From: an uncultured Lachnospiraceae bacterium
GTDB taxonomy: Bacteria; Bacillota; Clostridia; Lachnospirales; Lachnospiraceae
Length of the DNA: 40,334 bases
Assembly: GCA_900315055.1 (NCBI GenBank)
Contig: OMXP01000019.1
Location: 1-40,334 of the forward strand
Reading direction: 5' to 3'
In this document: in pieces, positions 39,195 to 40,334 of the stretch
How positions within the stretch are numbered: position 1 is the first letter of the stretch
How the letters are laid out: every line of letters begins with the position of its first letter
The notes under the pieces: model-generated
The model's input: the letters and a program-made list of their open reading frames with translations, nothing else
What the model was told of the DNA's origin: nothing
Database searches by the model: none
Program-made: the position numbers and the translations under genes

Positions 39195-40217
39195 TCATCT
39201 GATCTCTACCTTATCCCAGGTATCGTCCGGGATCAGCGCGATGTAGGTCTTCCCGGGGTTCATCTTGATCTGCTCCCCGGTGCCGCCGATGTAGATCGTA
39301 TCCCCCGACTCGGAGTCCTTCTTCCAGAGGATCGGAACGGCCTTTCCCTCCGTGATGTACCAGCCCTCCCCGAGGCCGATGCAGTTATAGATGAGGTATC
39401 CGTTCTTGTCATACTGGTGGTAGGTGACGTCCTGCAGGATCACGTTCTTGAAGTCCATCGTGGCATTCGTCTCCGCGTCCTTGTGGGTCTTCCCGTACTC
39501 GCTGTAGGTGTAGGTCTTCGTCTTGCTGTTGTAGGTGAGCTTTGACTTGTTGTGCCAGAACGCCCCGGACAGATCAACTTCCTTCCCCGCCTTCGAGACC
39601 GGGCCGTCCAGCTTCAGGTCGACGTGGCCGTCCGGGTCGAACACGAAGTGATCTTTGTCAAATCCCTTCGGATAGGTGGAGGAAAGACCTGCGCTCTTGA
39701 GCTTTTTCGCGACAAGATCTCCGCCGCTGATGTAGTCCGTGAACTCCCTTGCCTTCCCGTTCTTGTAGCGCTTGAAGTCCCCCGCATAGTGATCCGGATA
39801 GCGCTTGAAGTAGACGTTGTTGTAGAAGGGGCCTCCGTCATGCAGAAGGACGGCATCGTACTCCTGTGCAACAAGAATGTTGGTCGGCCGTGTGCTCCTT
39901 ATATTTCCGGTGCGCGCAAGGTTTCCCCAGTCCTTGTAGACGCACATGAGCCTTGTGATGCGCTGATTGGCAAGGCTGTTCACCATCTCGTAGACGATGT
40001 CCGCGTTTGCCGTGTTGTAGTGCGGCAGAGCGATCGTCTCGTTGTCAACTATCACCGCAATCGGCCGCTGGTTCCGGATCGAGGTGGAGATCTCCTCCCC
40101 GGTAAGCTCCGATCGATACGTTTTTGCCGCTGTCTTCTTTTCCGCAGCCCCCGCCGGCAGTGCCATCACCGCGCACAGAACAAAGACAAGGACCGCTGTC
40201 CACACTCTCTTTTTCAT
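39195..40217 (-). CDS. Secreted DUF3048 family protein, 340 aa
   Basis: Signal peptide MKKRVWTAVLVFVLCAVMALPAGA|AEKK with an AGA-A cleavage site and no lipobox Cys at the right place. The body carries the DUF3048 pattern: RPIAVIVDNE, ANADIVYEMVNSLANQRITRLMCVY, GNIRSTRPTNILVAQEYDAVLLHDGG and, near the end, KKDSESGDTIYIGGTGEQIKMNPGKTYIALIP. Family function is unknown; such proteins (for example YerB) are attached to or exported near the cell wall. ATG 40217 is chosen: GGGGGAG sits just upstream, and the longer frame is group II intron sequence. Confidence 0.87.
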   Translation of the reverse strand: MKKRVWTAVLVFVLCAVMALPAGAAEKKTAAKTYRSELTGEEISTSIRNQRPIAVIVDNETIALPHYNTANADIVYEMVNSLANQRITRLMCVYKDWGNLARTGNIRSTRPTNILVAQEYDAVLLHDGGPFYNNVYFKRYPDHYAGDFKRYKNGKAREFTDYISGGDLVAKKLKSAGLSSTYPKGFDKDHFVFDPDGHVDLKLDGPVSKAGKEVDLSGAFWHNKSKLTYNSKTKTYTYSEYGKTHKDAETNATMDFKNVILQDVTYHQYDKNGYLIYNCIGLGEGWYITEGKAVPILWKKDSESGDTIYIGGTGEQIKMNPGKTYIALIPDDTWDKVEIR

Positions 40218-40237
40218 AGACTCCCCCGTTTCACTTA

Positions 40238-40334
40238 ATCTGGTAGACGGGGATTTCACCCGCCTCCAACACCACCGTGCGTACCGTTCGGTACACGGCG
40301 GTTCAAACGTTAACGTGAACTTTGTCATACTCGT
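40238..40334 (-). mobile_element. 3' end of a group II intron (domains V and VI), cut by the window edge
   Basis: On the minus strand a 34-nt domain V-like hairpin is at 40304-40271: AACCGCCGTGTACC-GAAC-GGTACGCACGGTGG, the length and shape of group II domain V. A second hairpin (GGCGGG-tgaaa-tCCCCGTC, about 40265-40244) follows as domain VI, then CTACC near the presumed 3' splice site (40246-40238). The rest, including any reverse transcriptase, lies right of the window. It ends just upstream of the DUF3048 gene. A solitary fragment is possible. Confidence 0.7.

Noticed and set aside
40218..40328. 37-residue N-terminal extension of the DUF3048 protein
   Set aside because: This DNA is group II intron domain V/VI; the signal peptide begins at ATG 40217.
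1..40334. CRISPR array, tRNA or 5S/16S/23S rRNA genes
   Set aside because: No regularly spaced repeats, tRNA cloverleaf or rRNA segments were seen by eye on either strand.

Overview
The window looks like chromosome of a fairly GC-rich member of the Bacillota, class Clostridia, most likely Lachnospiraceae. The grounds are gene content and order (methionine aminopeptidase with an SEC-C zinc motif, split transketolase, ATP-type PckA, FprA-type flavodiiron protein, YesL, DUF3048, a holB-ricT-methyltransferase-rsmI cluster), strong Shine-Dalgarno sites with frequent TTG/GTG starts, and a reconstructable TnpB-only element. This placement is inference from memory; no search was run.

Layout. (1) 1-3168: a MATE-family efflux gene broken three ways: no canonical start codon, a +1 frameshift in a G run, and a seamless insertion of an IS1341-type (TnpB-only) element whose guide RNA would read the interrupted gene. 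(2) 3193-7342, plus strand: SRP RNA behind a near-consensus promoter, then a PflA-like radical SAM protein, a small membrane protein, an OatA-like acyltransferase/SGNH protein and a GNAT acetyltransferase. (3) 7381-11367, minus strand: two ABC-2 export cassettes in tandem. One is GntR(YtrA-like)-ATPase-permease, the other ATPase-permease-XRE/AbrB fusion regulator. A possible 39-aa membrane peptide lies just upstream. (4) 11615-14052: a CdaR/PucR-type regulator and an orphan MsmK-type sugar-transport ATPase. (5) 14465-19415: the operon rpe-map-metG-secreted protein-yesL. (6) 19538-21333: two-subunit transketolase. (7) 21415-23275: a deformylase-like protein with an altered motif, a metallophosphoesterase and a membrane-anchored Mrr-type nuclease. 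(8) 23405-25340: pckA with a long upstream region that holds a promoter, a short ORF and a terminator (attenuator or independent small RNA). (9) 25350-34826: guanylate kinase-holB-ricT-tRNA/rRNA methyltransferases-sbcD-sbcC. (10) 34976-37833: pyk and, divergently, the flavodiiron gene. (11) 38058-40334: DUF3021-LytTR regulatory pair with a 21-nt-period direct repeat upstream, a secreted DUF3048 protein, and the 3' end (domains V and VI) of a group II intron running off the right edge.

How it works together: most of the window is core metabolism and information processing (glycolysis/gluconeogenesis branch at PEP, pentose phosphate, translation, DNA repair). Accessory content is concentrated at 1-3168, 7381-11500, 21415-23275 and the right edge. 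No single complete, clearly novel system is proven. The best leads are the upstream region of pckA, the tandem exporters with their small peptide, the RicT protein with long charged tails, the Mrr/phosphoesterase/deformylase-like trio, and stop codons embedded in perfect inverted repeats at two genes.
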